This document shows positions 19,247 through 27,586 of a stretch of 64,000 nucleotides of DNA, piece after piece; position 1 is the stretch's first letter, and the number at the start of each line of letters is the position of its first letter. A program made the position numbers and the translations under genes. Under the pieces are notes generated by a model. That model saw only the letters and a program-made list of their open reading frames with translations. It was not told the DNA's origin and did no database searches. The DNA lies in NCBI RefSeq assembly GCF_024347315.1, contig NZ_AP025461.1, positions 1,541,757-1,605,756 on the forward strand, given 5' to 3'. The DNA comes from Vibrio atlanticus. GTDB taxonomy: Bacteria; Pseudomonadota; Gammaproteobacteria; Enterobacterales; Vibrionaceae.

Positions 19247-19804
19247 ATGAATAAATCGCTTTTAATGTTACTGACCATGACCGCTTTGTTGGCAACACGA
19301 GTCACAGCTGCCCCAAATAAACATGAGGTGATGAATCAAATCAAAGTGCAAGTAAGCTCTTGGATAGATATTCAAGTCACTCCACAAAATAGTATTATCC
19401 AAAAGATGGTCTTCAACTGTAATTTCTACCTGACAACCCCAAGCATTAAATCTCCAGATGGCAACGAAAGCAGCTCTGGTTCATATCGCTTTTATTCACA
19501 TAATGGGGTAGTCGGCGCGATGACTGAACCTTTCACTACTCAACCCCTTCCAGAATTAACAATGTGCCTGAAAGAAGACTTCATCGTCACTAACCAAGAT
19601 CAAGCCCAATTATTATTTGAAGCCATTGAGACGGTATACACAAATCATTCAATGTTTGACGATCGCTTCCCGAAAGAAATCGTCAAGACATCAACAGGTT
19701 GGAACTTCATCAACGGGGAAATTTTTGGGGAAAATAAAGGCTATGCGATTGAAAGCACCCCGGAAGGAAAAGTAACCAAAATCATCCGTTCACTGAATCT
19801 TTAA
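19247..19804 (+). CDS. Secreted hypothetical protein, 185 aa
   Basis: The N-terminus (MNKSLLMLLTMTALLATRVTA) is a signal peptide with likely cleavage after TAA or VTA. The mature protein is about 165 residues, with two Cys residues (NCNFYL and MCLKED) that could form a disulfide, and ends in strand-like sequence (KVTKIIRSL). I do not recognise a family. The ATG at 19247 gives the signal peptide; a TTG at 19226 is in frame upstream. It is transcribed away from the two-component pair and may be one of its targets, but this is only inferred from position. Confidence 0.65.
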   Translation: MNKSLLMLLTMTALLATRVTAAPNKHEVMNQIKVQVSSWIDIQVTPQNSIIQKMVFNCNFYLTTPSIKSPDGNESSSGSYRFYSHNGVVGAMTEPFTTQPLPELTMCLKEDFIVTNQDQAQLLFEAIETVYTNHSMFDDRFPKEIVKTSTGWNFINGEIFGENKGYAIESTPEGKVTKIIRSLNL

Positions 19805-19965
19805 ACGCTATTTTTGTCGCTAATTTATCTTTAGCGCCTGATTTTTCTTTAACACATAGCTTCTTCATGGCTGTTAAAGATCAGAGTTCAATTTGATAGA
19901 CGCACTGCCAAAGCACGACATCTGTCTGCATAAATCGATTAAAGTATGAGTTCCGCGAATTTATT

Positions 19966-21921
19966 ATGATGACCAACTACCAACCTTTCGAACATCTAAA
20001 GTGTCCTATCTGGATATATGACATTGATAAGAAGCGAATAACCTGGGCAAACAGCAGTGCCCTCCCTCTTTGGGAGTCTGAATCTCTATTTGAACTGACC
20101 TCACGCGATTTTGGTGTTGAAATGTCAAAAGCGATCGAAGCAACGCTTGAAGAATATCAGAGACAATTTCAGCGAAATCAAAGTGTAAAGACTTGGTGGA
20201 ACTTCACCCCAAAGTACATTTCTAAACGCGCACTATGTCTTTTCTCTGGAATCCCATTACCCGATGGCCGAACAGGGATGCTAGCGCAAGTCATCGCAGA
20301 AGAAGAGAGCTTAAAACGCGATCTCACTTACTCTGATGGTTCCAATCTCTCTCTTTTATTCAACAAAGTGGGAAGCGTAGTGAGTGCAAACTCCGCTTTT
20401 TCTAAAAACTACGGCTCGCCGTTTAGTCGCCTATCCGATTTTGTTTCAAGCGAAGAAGTTGCAGACCAATGGTTATTTTCAGCTCGTAAAGGTCGAGACA
20501 TTTTGGAGGAAGTCAGCTGTAAAATCGAAAATAAAACCCACCACTTTGATGTTCATGGAAAGTGGTTGTTTGACAAAAGTGAACTGCTATTAAACCTAAC
20601 CTGTACCACCAAACAAAAAGAAAATTTGATTAAAGCTCGATATAACGCAGAACACGACTGTCTCACTGAGCTCTACAACCGCCGCGGGATCACCAAAAGG
20701 CTAGAATCGAGTATTGCCTGTCGCTCGCCCTTTGAATTGATGTTTGTGGACCTTGATGGCTTTAAGTTGGTGAATGACACTTATGGGCATAGTGTTGGTG
20801 ACCAACTACTCAAAAAAGTTGGCAAGCGTCTTAAACAGATCCTCGATGAAACATGCACAATTGGTCGCTTTGGTGGTGATGAGTTCATCGTTATTGCTCA
20901 CGCTCGAAAAAATCAAAATATCCCGTTACTCTGTTCTCGCATTATCGATTCTTTGAACAAAAGCTTCCAAATAAAAGGAATTGGCACCTTATCTGTAGGT
21001 TGCAGCATAGGTTCTGCTCATTTTCCAGATAATGCCACGGATAAAGAATCATTGTTAAAGCAGGCCGGAATGGCGATGCATGTTGCCAAAGCCAATGGTC
21101 GGAACCGCTTCCAAACTTTTACTCCAAATTTAGCGCAGATTCTGCATCGGCAAGTAGAGATACGCCATAGGTTAACTCTGGCACTAGAAGGTGATGACCT
21201 CAATCTTCATTACCAACCGATAATGGACACCAATAGCAATAAAGTTAAAGGGTTTGAAGCCCTACTTAGATGGTCGGATAAAGATCTGGGCAATATCGAG
21301 CCTGATGAGTTTATTAGCCTAGCGGAAGAAACTGGACAGATTGTTCCACTCGGAAAGTGGGTCCTTAACTCTGCACTTAAGCAACTGTCGATATGGCACC
21401 GAGAATTTGATGATGAATTGGTAATGAGCATCAATATCTCGTGTATTCAGATGCACACTACTTTTGCCGAGCAACTATCGGCAATGCTCAACTTCTACAA
21501 CATACAACCTAACAGTATCGCCCTTGAGATCACTGAATCCTCAATGATCTTCAAACACGGTGAAGTCAGACAAGCATTAGACGATATTTCAGAGCTAGGC
21601 GTTGAGCTACACCTCGACGACTTCGGCACTGGCTACTCTTCTCTCTCTATGTTGCATGACTTGCCAATTAGTACCGTTAAGCTAGACAAAAGCTTCGTCC
21701 ATGGCACGTATAAAGGAAGTAAAGCGATTGTCCAAGCCACCTATGCTATCTGTGAAAAATTGGGGCTTAAGGTGGTTGCGGAAGGTGTCGAAACAGAAAC
21801 ACAAAAAGCTTTCTTAACCAGTTGCGGATATCAATATTTACAGGGATTCTTGTTCAGCAAACCTATCCCACCAAATGAAGTCGAAAACCGTTTTTTGTCT
21901 AGTAGGGAACCTGAGTCATAA
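19966..21921 (+). CDS. PAS-GGDEF-EAL protein, cyclic-di-GMP turnover
   Basis: A 651-residue soluble protein. One or two PAS-like domains occupy residues 1-215 (CPIWIYDIDKKRITWANSSA is a classic PAS start). The diguanylate cyclase domain has an intact GGDEF at 303-307 (RFGGDEF). The phosphodiesterase domain has intact EAL at 431-433 (GFEALLRW), plus DDFGTGYSSL and KLDKSFV. Both catalytic signatures look complete, so it may be bifunctional. No membrane segment was seen. The gene starts with two ATG codons. A relic of another EAL gene lies just downstream. Confidence 0.9.
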   Translation: MMTNYQPFEHLKCPIWIYDIDKKRITWANSSALPLWESESLFELTSRDFGVEMSKAIEATLEEYQRQFQRNQSVKTWWNFTPKYISKRALCLFSGIPLPDGRTGMLAQVIAEEESLKRDLTYSDGSNLSLLFNKVGSVVSANSAFSKNYGSPFSRLSDFVSSEEVADQWLFSARKGRDILEEVSCKIENKTHHFDVHGKWLFDKSELLLNLTCTTKQKENLIKARYNAEHDCLTELYNRRGITKRLESSIACRSPFELMFVDLDGFKLVNDTYGHSVGDQLLKKVGKRLKQILDETCTIGRFGGDEFIVIAHARKNQNIPLLCSRIIDSLNKSFQIKGIGTLSVGCSIGSAHFPDNATDKESLLKQAGMAMHVAKANGRNRFQTFTPNLAQILHRQVEIRHRLTLALEGDDLNLHYQPIMDTNSNKVKGFEALLRWSDKDLGNIEPDEFISLAEETGQIVPLGKWVLNSALKQLSIWHREFDDELVMSINISCIQMHTTFAEQLSAMLNFYNIQPNSIALEITESSMIFKHGEVRQALDDISELGVELHLDDFGTGYSSLSMLHDLPISTVKLDKSFVHGTYKGSKAIVQATYAICEKLGLKVVAEGVETETQKAFLTSCGYQYLQGFLFSKPIPPNEVENRFLSSREPES

Positions 21922-21944
21922 AGGTTTACTTATCAAACATTACG

Positions 21945-22055
21945 ATGATTTATGAAGGTGTAGAAACGCGCAGGCAGCAATATATCTTGTGTCAACTCGG
22001 CTACAACCTACAACAAGGCTACTTATACAGCAGGCCTCAAAGCACCACAACTTGA
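21945..22055 (+). pseudogene. Relic of an EAL-domain gene, C-terminal fragment
   Basis: A 36-codon frame ends in TGA and reads YEGVETRRQQYILCQLG, then QQGYLYSRP. This matches the last conserved block of EAL domains; the same block in the intact gene just upstream reads AEGVETETQKAFLTSCG then LQGFLFSKP. No catalytic part remains, and the bases between the upstream stop and this fragment do not code for the rest. It is probably what is left after a deletion or recombination between neighbouring EAL genes. Confidence 0.7.
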
Positions 22056-22077
22056 TCACCCTCTAGACATTTAACTA

Positions 22078-22142
22078 CCTGTGAGCTCATTTATCCTAAA
22101 TGACATTAGGCTCAAAAAGACAATCATGTCAGAGCTCACAGG
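22078..22142. repeat. Nested inverted repeat
   Basis: CCTGTGAGCTC at 22078-22088 is perfectly repeated in inverse at 22132-22142. Inside it CCTAA and TTAGG (22095-22110) form a smaller hairpin. There is no T tract, so it is not an ordinary terminator. It lies in the 448-bp gap between the GGDEF-EAL gene and the GntR operon. The rest of that gap holds the EAL relic and the GntR operator. Confidence 0.5.
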
Positions 22143-22332
22143 GAAAAGATTACCTACCCTAAAATCAAACAGACAACAGCTTATCGAAGTAATCACCAAG
22201 TGATCAGCCGAAGTTAAATAACCACTATTTCAGTACCTTATCTATGTTTCACGCCTCTACTTTCAAGCACTTCTAATCCGTCGATAATGATTATTTCCAA
22301 TAAAAGCCTTGCCAATTTGAATAAAAAGGTTA

Positions 22333-22354
22333 GTGTTATACACATGTATATCAC
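22333..22354. promoter_or_regulatory. Candidate operator for the GntR regulator
   Basis: The 22-bp imperfect palindrome runs from GTGTTATAC to GTATATCAC, with 18 of 22 positions self-complementary, and lies 15 bp before the regulator start codon. YtrA-type GntR repressors bind such sites over their own promoters. Confidence 0.55.
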
Positions 22355-22369
22355 CATGCAGTTTTAATT

Positions 22370-22741
22370 ATGACCGAATGGAAAGACGACCAACCGATCT
22401 TTAGGCAGCTAGCTGCAAAGATCAGTGACCAAATTCTTCAAGGTGTTTGGTTAGAACAACAAGCATTGCCCTCAGTGCGTGCTGTTGCCGCCGATCTTAA
22501 AATCAACCACCTTACTGTCATGAAAAGCTATCAGTTACTGGTTGATGAAGACCTAGTCGAGAAAAAACGCGGCCAAGGTATGTATGTCGCAGAAGGGGCA
22601 CTTCAAAAATTGAAAGAGTCCGCACATCAATCATTCATCAACACACAGATCCCAGCCATCGTTGAGACGCTAGGCATCATTGATATGAGTGTCGAAGAAC
22701 TCGTGAAACAGCTAGAACAACATATAAAGGACAAGTCATGA
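22370..22741 (+). CDS. YtrA-type GntR transcriptional repressor
   Basis: A 123-residue protein. Residues 5-75 form the GntR winged helix (PIFRQLAAKISDQILQGVW, PSVRAVAADLKINHLTVMKSY with VEKKRGQGMYV as the wing). Only a short helical tail follows, as in the YtrA subfamily, which lacks a large ligand domain and usually controls adjacent ABC transporters. The last codons overlap the ABC ATPase gene by 4 bp (ATGA), so the two are translationally coupled. A palindrome immediately upstream is the likely operator. Confidence 0.9.
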   Translation: MTEWKDDQPIFRQLAAKISDQILQGVWLEQQALPSVRAVAADLKINHLTVMKSYQLLVDEDLVEKKRGQGMYVAEGALQKLKESAHQSFINTQIPAIVETLGIIDMSVEELVKQLEQHIKDKS

Positions 22742-23592
22742 GTACTTTACTTTCAGTGAAAAACGTAACCAAAACCTATTCAAATCAAGTGGGTGTCGAG
22801 AACATCAGCTTTGAGTTAAAGCCGGGGCAAGTGCTTGGGCTGCTAGGTCACAATGGCGCAGGTAAATCGACCTTGATCAAATCACTGCTTGGTGGGCACA
22901 ACTATCAAGGTGAGATTGAAGTAAATGGCTACCACCCTATCCACCAGCACGCTGAACTCATGCTGCACTTATCGTACATTTCAGATGTGAACGTATTGCC
23001 TGAGTGGATGACAGTAAAACAACTGCTTCGATACACACAAGGCGTTCACCCAAGCTTCAACAAGCAAAAAGCAGAACAGACGTTAAGTAGCACCAACATT
23101 AAGCTGTCTTCAACGATCAAACAGCTTTCTAAAGGGATGAAGGTACAACTTCACCTTGCAATCATTATCGCGACCGACACTCAAGTGTTGATCTTAGATG
23201 AGCCAACGCTAGGTCTAGATCTGCTCTACCGCGATACTTTTTATCGCCACCTCCTAGAGTGGTTCCATGACGGCGAACGCGCGATGATCATTGCCAGCCA
23301 TGAGGTTTCAGAAATTGAACACCTATTAACGGACGTATTGATTCTAAAACAAGGCCATTGTGTGCTGCAAAAGAGCATGGAAGACATCGAGAACGACTAT
23401 TTCATTATCGATGTCGCAAACAACCACTCAAGCGAAATTCAGAAACTCAATCCACTGACCTCACAGCCAGGGCTAGGAACCACTAAGTGGTTATTGGAAG
23501 GTCAATACAAAGCGCAAGTTGAATCATTGGGTAACATCTACAACGTTGGTCTCGCAGACCTATTCCTTGCAACACAGACGGAGAAGGCATAA
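22738..23592 (+). CDS. ABC transporter ATP-binding protein
   Basis: A 284-residue ATPase with Walker A GHNGAGKST (residues 37-45), signature KQLSKGMKVQL (degenerate LSKGM in place of LSGGQ, common in export-type ABC-2 systems), Walker B VLILDEPTLGLD and the switch His in IIASHEVSE. The C-terminal 70 residues are a variable accessory segment. It pairs with the downstream six-TM permease and is controlled by the GntR repressor. The substrate is unknown; homologous GntR-ABC operons often answer to envelope-active compounds. Confidence 0.88.
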   Translation: MSTLLSVKNVTKTYSNQVGVENISFELKPGQVLGLLGHNGAGKSTLIKSLLGGHNYQGEIEVNGYHPIHQHAELMLHLSYISDVNVLPEWMTVKQLLRYTQGVHPSFNKQKAEQTLSSTNIKLSSTIKQLSKGMKVQLHLAIIIATDTQVLILDEPTLGLDLLYRDTFYRHLLEWFHDGERAMIIASHEVSEIEHLLTDVLILKQGHCVLQKSMEDIENDYFIIDVANNHSSEIQKLNPLTSQPGLGTTKWLLEGQYKAQVESLGNIYNVGLADLFLATQTEKA

Positions 23593-24449
23593 TGCACCCA
23601 ACTTTTTATATGCTAGAAAAAGAACTGATCGAGCACAAAATTAACACTCGATTGCCTCTGTTTATCGCGTTATGTGGTTTCTTGCTGTTCGTTAGTTTGT
23701 TTTTCAATGGCGCAGCGCAGCATGAGTTTTTCTTCCAAATGGAAGTGAATGGTGACGTAAGCGACATACACAGAGAGTTCGCACAAGACCTCAACTCAGT
23801 GATCTACTTTGGTGCTGGCCTTATTTCACTCATACTTTCGACGCTTTACATCCCTAAAACACTGCGTAAAGAGCGCCAAGAAGGCAGTTCGATGTTTTGG
23901 AGAAGCATGCCAGTATCCAATGCCATGACTCACGGCGTGAAGCTAGGCTTCGGTCTAGTGGTTATTCCGGCTATCTGCGCGCTATTAGTTCTATTCGCTG
24001 ACTTCCTATTCTGGATATTGAACGTCTCAAGCGAACAACAATTGGCATTGATAGTAGAGCAGCAATCACTGTTTTATGTGCTGAGCAATTGGTTGGTATT
24101 CTTTGGGCGAATGATGTTAGTTGCACTGGTTTTATTGCCACTAGCAACCGTTACCCTGGCAATTTCGCAGTTAGTGAATTCTCCACTGCTTGTCATTTTT
24201 ATCTCAAGCTATGCGATTAAGTTACTCTCGGTCGCCGTATTTGGATTCTATGGCATCAATGACTTCTTCTCTCTCATCGCATCACTACCAATAAAGGTAC
24301 TAACGGCGGGCAACCCATTCAGTGCGATTGCAGAAGCGCCGGTTTTGTCTTTGGGTATTTATGTGCTGATTGGTGTTGGCGGCTATCTGCTGAGCCTAAA
24401 GCTAAATAGAACGGACGATGTGAGCTTGAAGACGCTGTTCCAACGATAG
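23592..24449 (+). CDS. ABC-2 type transporter permease
   Basis: A 285-residue membrane protein with about six hydrophobic segments (for example LPLFIALCGFLLFVSLF, LVVIPAICALLVLFADFLF, LVALVLLPLATVTLAI, VLSLGIYVLIGVGGYLL). The cytosolic segment ERQEGSSMFWRSMPVS is the coupling-helix region typical of ABC-2 permeases. The start codon overlaps the ATPase stop, completing a tightly packed three-gene operon. A hairpin with T run follows at 24512-24540. Confidence 0.88.
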   Translation: MHPTFYMLEKELIEHKINTRLPLFIALCGFLLFVSLFFNGAAQHEFFFQMEVNGDVSDIHREFAQDLNSVIYFGAGLISLILSTLYIPKTLRKERQEGSSMFWRSMPVSNAMTHGVKLGFGLVVIPAICALLVLFADFLFWILNVSSEQQLALIVEQQSLFYVLSNWLVFFGRMMLVALVLLPLATVTLAISQLVNSPLLVIFISSYAIKLLSVAVFGFYGINDFFSLIASLPIKVLTAGNPFSAIAEAPVLSLGIYVLIGVGGYLLSLKLNRTDDVSLKTLFQR

Positions 24450-24511
24450 AGTCACTTATTCTGAGCCCTCAACGGGTAACCAAATCAGATATCAAAATCT
24501 AAATCTAAATC

Positions 24512-24540
24512 AAAGCTTCTGAGAAATCGGGAGCTTTTTT
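24512..24540 (+). terminator. Terminator of the GntR-ABC operon
   Basis: The stem AAAGCTTC pairs with GGAGCTTT (one T-G pair), followed by a T run, 60 bp after the permease stop. Confidence 0.7.
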
Positions 24541-24678
24541 ATTGGCCGCTGTTTTATTGTTAGGTGCTTTGAATTCTAACAACGGTTTTCGTGATAGAGG
24601 CAAAGGTACGGATTGGTGGTTGGTTTTGGTTTTGCTTCAGAGTGCTGAGCGGGTAAAGATAAACTAGGAGGTATTAAT

Positions 24679-24720
24679 GAGCTGACATTGAATTGCATTA
24701 CTGTTAATGCCTGCCAGCTC
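24679..24720 (+). other. Nested hairpin in a gene-poor gap
   Basis: GAGCTG (24679-24684) pairs with CAGCTC (24715-24720). Inside, GCATTA pairs with TAATGC. An AGGAGG-like sequence lies just upstream, but the following frame (ATG AGC TGA) closes at once. This could be a small structured RNA or a leader. The gap 24450-25427 otherwise holds the two terminators, one possible tiny gene on the minus strand and AT-rich sequence. Confidence 0.3.
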
Positions 24721-24807
24721 TTTGGGGGGTAATTTCTTTAGTCGCCGACCAGATGAAGGTCCTTGAGAGTGCTATTGAAATCGGTTTGTTGCGTTTTACA
24801 TTTGATT

Positions 24808-24825
24808 AAGCTGTTCAGCTTTTTT
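24808..24825 (+). terminator. Short hairpin with T run
   Basis: AAGCT-GTTC-AGCTT followed by a T tract. A second 8-bp hairpin (AAGCTTTA with its complement, 24827-24847) lies directly after it and overlaps the stop of the minus-strand small frame. Confidence 0.5.
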
Positions 24826-24845
24826 AAAGCTTTACGATTTAAAGC

Positions 24846-24929
24846 TTATTTCTTTGAAGCTTCTTTCGCTGTGTCTTTCCAGTATTGGATGCGAACGCGA
24901 TGAAGCTGTGCTCTTCTCATTTTTTTCAT
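24846..24929 (-). CDS. Possible tiny basic protein, 27 aa
   Basis: The frame from ATG 24929 encodes a strongly basic peptide (MKKMRRAQLHRVRIQYWKD, then TAKEASKK) with 11 Lys/Arg among 27 residues, resembling a nucleic-acid or ribosome-associated micropeptide. AAGGAAA lies upstream but about 11 bases from the start, longer than ideal. Hairpins follow on both strands. No family is recognised. Composition favours a real gene over random AT-rich sequence, but the case is weak without conservation data. Confidence 0.4.
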   Translation of the reverse strand: MKKMRRAQLHRVRIQYWKDTAKEASKK

Positions 24930-25439
24930 AAGGGATATTTCCTTTTCTTTATCTGCTCTTCATGAGCTATTTTTATTGCCTACCATTCGAATCTAACGGT
25001 GTTTGATGGCCAGATCAATGGTACAAGTCACAAAATATATAGAGTTTCGAGTACCATTTACATCAAAGTATGACCTAGTTATCAACTATGGCTCAATTCA
25101 ATCTATTAAGCCGTTGTTCGAAATTTAGATTAGTTATCTCAGATGACAAATTCATTTCAGTATCAATACAGTTCAGTGATACGTATTTAATAGACCGGAC
25201 TAACACAGATTTAGTTCCCAATAATTTGTCTTTCCTACTCCTACCATTAACTGGCCTTTCTCGCGTAATACTTATCTTTCTCCCAATCAAAGTTACAGGG
25301 TAACCTGTGTGTTTTTTGTATTGACTATTTTTTATTCACACAGGCCTATACGACACAAACTCAAAATGGGATTATGTTTGTAACGGAAGAGCTTTTAATA
25401 GAAAAAGACAGTAATGGATAAAATCAAATGGATGTGCTC

Positions 25440-25733
25440 ATGAGTAAAGTCATTCTACAAGGGCATATTCTTGTGCCAGACAACGACCTAGAAGCCGTCA
25501 CACAAGCGCTGGTTGTTCATAAGGAAGTCACACTCTCAGAACCCGGTTGTATCGTGTTTCGAGTCAGTCAAAGCGCACTTCAACCTAATCGTTTTGAAGT
25601 GTATGAAGAATTCACTAGCCGTGAGGCGTTTGAAGCGCACCAACAGCGAGTAAAAACGTCTGAATGGGGTGAAACCTCCAAGAACGCAACACGTCACTAC
25701 CAAGTCACCGATGTTCTGACACCTAATGATTGA
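25440..25733 (+). CDS. Antibiotic-biosynthesis-monooxygenase-fold (ABM) protein
   Basis: A 97-residue single-domain protein with the ABM ferredoxin-like signature: VILQGHILVPDNDLEAV (strand-helix), SEPGCIVFRVSQS, NRFEVYEEFTSREAFEAHQQ and a final strand. These dimeric proteins include quinol monooxygenases such as YgiN and heme-degrading enzymes, but many have no known activity. ATG 25440 gives the usual N-terminus; ATG 25428 is four codons upstream. The stop overlaps the start of the nucleotidyltransferase gene by 8 bp, so the two are co-translated. Confidence 0.8.
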   Translation: MSKVILQGHILVPDNDLEAVTQALVVHKEVTLSEPGCIVFRVSQSALQPNRFEVYEEFTSREAFEAHQQRVKTSEWGETSKNATRHYQVTDVLTPND

Positions 25734-26313
25734 CCCGCTAGCCAACCGTATCATCACGTTGATCAAACAAGATCCCTTGCGAATGCAGGTTTTAGACTGT
25801 GTCTCTCAACTGAATTTACCGCAGTGTTATGTTTCGGCGGGCTTTGTGCGAAACCTCGTTTGGGACGACCTACATAACTATGATTCCCCGACTCCACTTA
25901 ATGATATTGATGTGATCTACTTTGATCCTAGCGATACCTCTTACGAATCGGCTCTTAGATACGAGGTTCAGCTTCAAGAGTGGTTACCTGAACTCAACTG
26001 GCAAGTTCGCAATCAAGCCAATATGCACACTCGAAACGGGGATGGGCCTTACCAAGGTTCATTGGATGCGATGCGTTACTGGCCAGAGAAAGAAACCGCC
26101 GTCGCCGTGAAGCAAAGCCTAACAGGGGAAGTCGAGTGCATTTCGGCTTTTGGTTTAGAGAGTTTGTTTGATTTAAAGATCACACCGAATCCCAATCACA
26201 GCAGAGACGTGTTTGATCAACGAGTTCAGTCTAAAAACTGGTTAACTCATTGGCCGAAGTTAACTATTGGTTGTTTGAGTCTCAAAGGGTCCTTTGTCGC
26301 TCGTACTAATTAG
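25726..26313 (+). CDS. Nucleotidyltransferase-family protein (DUF925 type)
   Basis: A 195-residue protein. The segment CYVSAGFVRNLVWDDLHNY with NDIDVIYFD is the nucleotidyltransferase-like core: a Gly-rich helix start and the DxD metal pair (DID). NMHTRNGDGPY and FGLESLFDLKI are conserved in the DUF925/COG3575 family. The physiological substrate is not known to me. It overlaps the ABM gene by 8 bp, forming a two-gene operon. Confidence 0.8.
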   Translation: MIDPLANRIITLIKQDPLRMQVLDCVSQLNLPQCYVSAGFVRNLVWDDLHNYDSPTPLNDIDVIYFDPSDTSYESALRYEVQLQEWLPELNWQVRNQANMHTRNGDGPYQGSLDAMRYWPEKETAVAVKQSLTGEVECISAFGLESLFDLKITPNPNHSRDVFDQRVQSKNWLTHWPKLTIGCLSLKGSFVARTN

Positions 26314-26389
26314 TCGCAAATTTTATACATTAATATGTTTAATATAAACTATGGTTAATATTAACTCACATCCATATAAGGTAGCTATT

Positions 26390-26917
26390 ATGTCGATTTT
26401 ACGTGCGTTACTGATACTTATAAGCTTAGTTATCATTGGGTGTGCTGATACACATAAACTTCAGGTTACGGATGTAAACTCGACAGCTAAATTTGAAACA
26501 AGTGATTCAGTTTTAATCGGCCGCTCAAAGAATGGGGAATATGGGAAGCACTATTATTCAGGCTCAGGACTAATGGTGAGTAAAGCTCTTCAATCAGAGT
26601 TATTCACAAAACTAAACAACGTCGCAATCGCTAACCAAGCAGCTGATTACAATTTTGTCCTTGAATATGCGAAAAGCAATGAGTTCGACTACTTAATTTT
26701 TCCTACCATATTACACTGGGAAGATCGCGCGACTGAATGGTCAGCTAAGCCAGATAAAGTAAGCGTAAAAATTACAGTTGTTGATGTTAAAACAAAAGTA
26801 ATTATTAAGTCTGGCATAATCGAAGGAAAAAGCGGGCTAGCTACCTTTGGCGGTGACCACCCACAAGACTTATTGTCAGAGCCGGTCAGCGAATTTATGG
26901 CTAGCCTATTAAATTAA
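26390..26917 (+). CDS. DUF4823-family lipoprotein
   Basis: A 175-residue protein starting MSILRALLILISLVIIGC, a lipoprotein signal with lipobox IIGC (Cys18). The mature part has LIGRSKNGEYGKHYYSGSG and EYAKSNEFDYLIFPTILHWEDR, blocks I associate with DUF4823 lipoproteins of marine gammaproteobacteria. Asp at position +2 suggests retention at the inner membrane by the E. coli rule, though this rule is not reliable in Vibrio. AAGGT upstream favours ATG 26390 over 26351. Function unknown. Confidence 0.75.
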   Translation: MSILRALLILISLVIIGCADTHKLQVTDVNSTAKFETSDSVLIGRSKNGEYGKHYYSGSGLMVSKALQSELFTKLNNVAIANQAADYNFVLEYAKSNEFDYLIFPTILHWEDRATEWSAKPDKVSVKITVVDVKTKVIIKSGIIEGKSGLATFGGDHPQDLLSEPVSEFMASLLN

Positions 26918-27132
26918 TTATCGTGGTGATTCAATAATTGAGCTCTATTACGTAGACAACATCAACTCGACCTTATGACACCGTAGTTAGCATGGTTAAC
27001 CTATGTCGAATCAAACTTTGCCTCTGTAAAACCATTGACTAAAAGCCCAATCAGATCGAACATGCCCCACTTCTCAAATCAAACGCGCACTTCACGAACT
27101 GCTGCGCTCTCTCGTCATACTGAGTAACGACC

Positions 27133-27570
27133 ATGAACCAACAATACATGCTGCAAGCTCTTGAAGCTTCGCGCCAAGCCCTACCCGATTGCCAACCAAA
27201 CCCGCCTGTGGGTTGTGTTTTGGTGAAAAACGATAAGGTGGTGTCTGTTGGATATACGCAAAAGGTCGGTGGAAACCACGCCGAGGTTGAAGCACTGAAT
27301 GGCTATGACTGCGAAACGGATGGAGAAATGGAAGGCGTTACCGCTTACGTAACTTTAGAGCCATGTTCATTTGTTGGCAGAACACCCGCTTGCGCCAGTA
27401 CATTGGTTAAAGCCGGTGTGAAACACGTAGTAGTAGCGATGCTAGACCCAGACCCTCGCAATAATGGCCGTGGTGTGGCGATACTCGAATCACACGGAGT
27501 GAAAGTGGATGTAGGACTATGCCAAGCACAAGTGAGCGCCTTTTTAACCCCTTACCTTGGTAAGTCCTAG
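27133..27570 (+). CDS. Stand-alone RibD-type deaminase domain
   Basis: A 145-residue cytidine-deaminase-fold protein. The zinc site is complete: HAEVEAL (His and catalytic Glu, residues 50-52) and PCSFVGRTPAC (two Cys). The PNPPVGCVLVKN block and GRTPAC are specific to the riboflavin deaminase branch. The reductase domain that normally follows in RibD is absent, so this is a single-domain form. It may deaminate the riboflavin intermediate or another pyrimidine. It is convergent with a Nudix gene 16 bp away and is not in a rib operon. Confidence 0.85.
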   Translation: MNQQYMLQALEASRQALPDCQPNPPVGCVLVKNDKVVSVGYTQKVGGNHAEVEALNGYDCETDGEMEGVTAYVTLEPCSFVGRTPACASTLVKAGVKHVVVAMLDPDPRNNGRGVAILESHGVKVDVGLCQAQVSAFLTPYLGKS

Positions 27571-27586
27571 CTCTAAACAGCCAGTA

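Noticed and set aside
25088..25303. Overlapping small frames on both strands (71 aa plus, 65 aa minus)
   Set aside because: Neither has a ribosome site, a recognisable pattern or biased composition. They overlap each other fully in AT-rich DNA, so chance is the best explanation.
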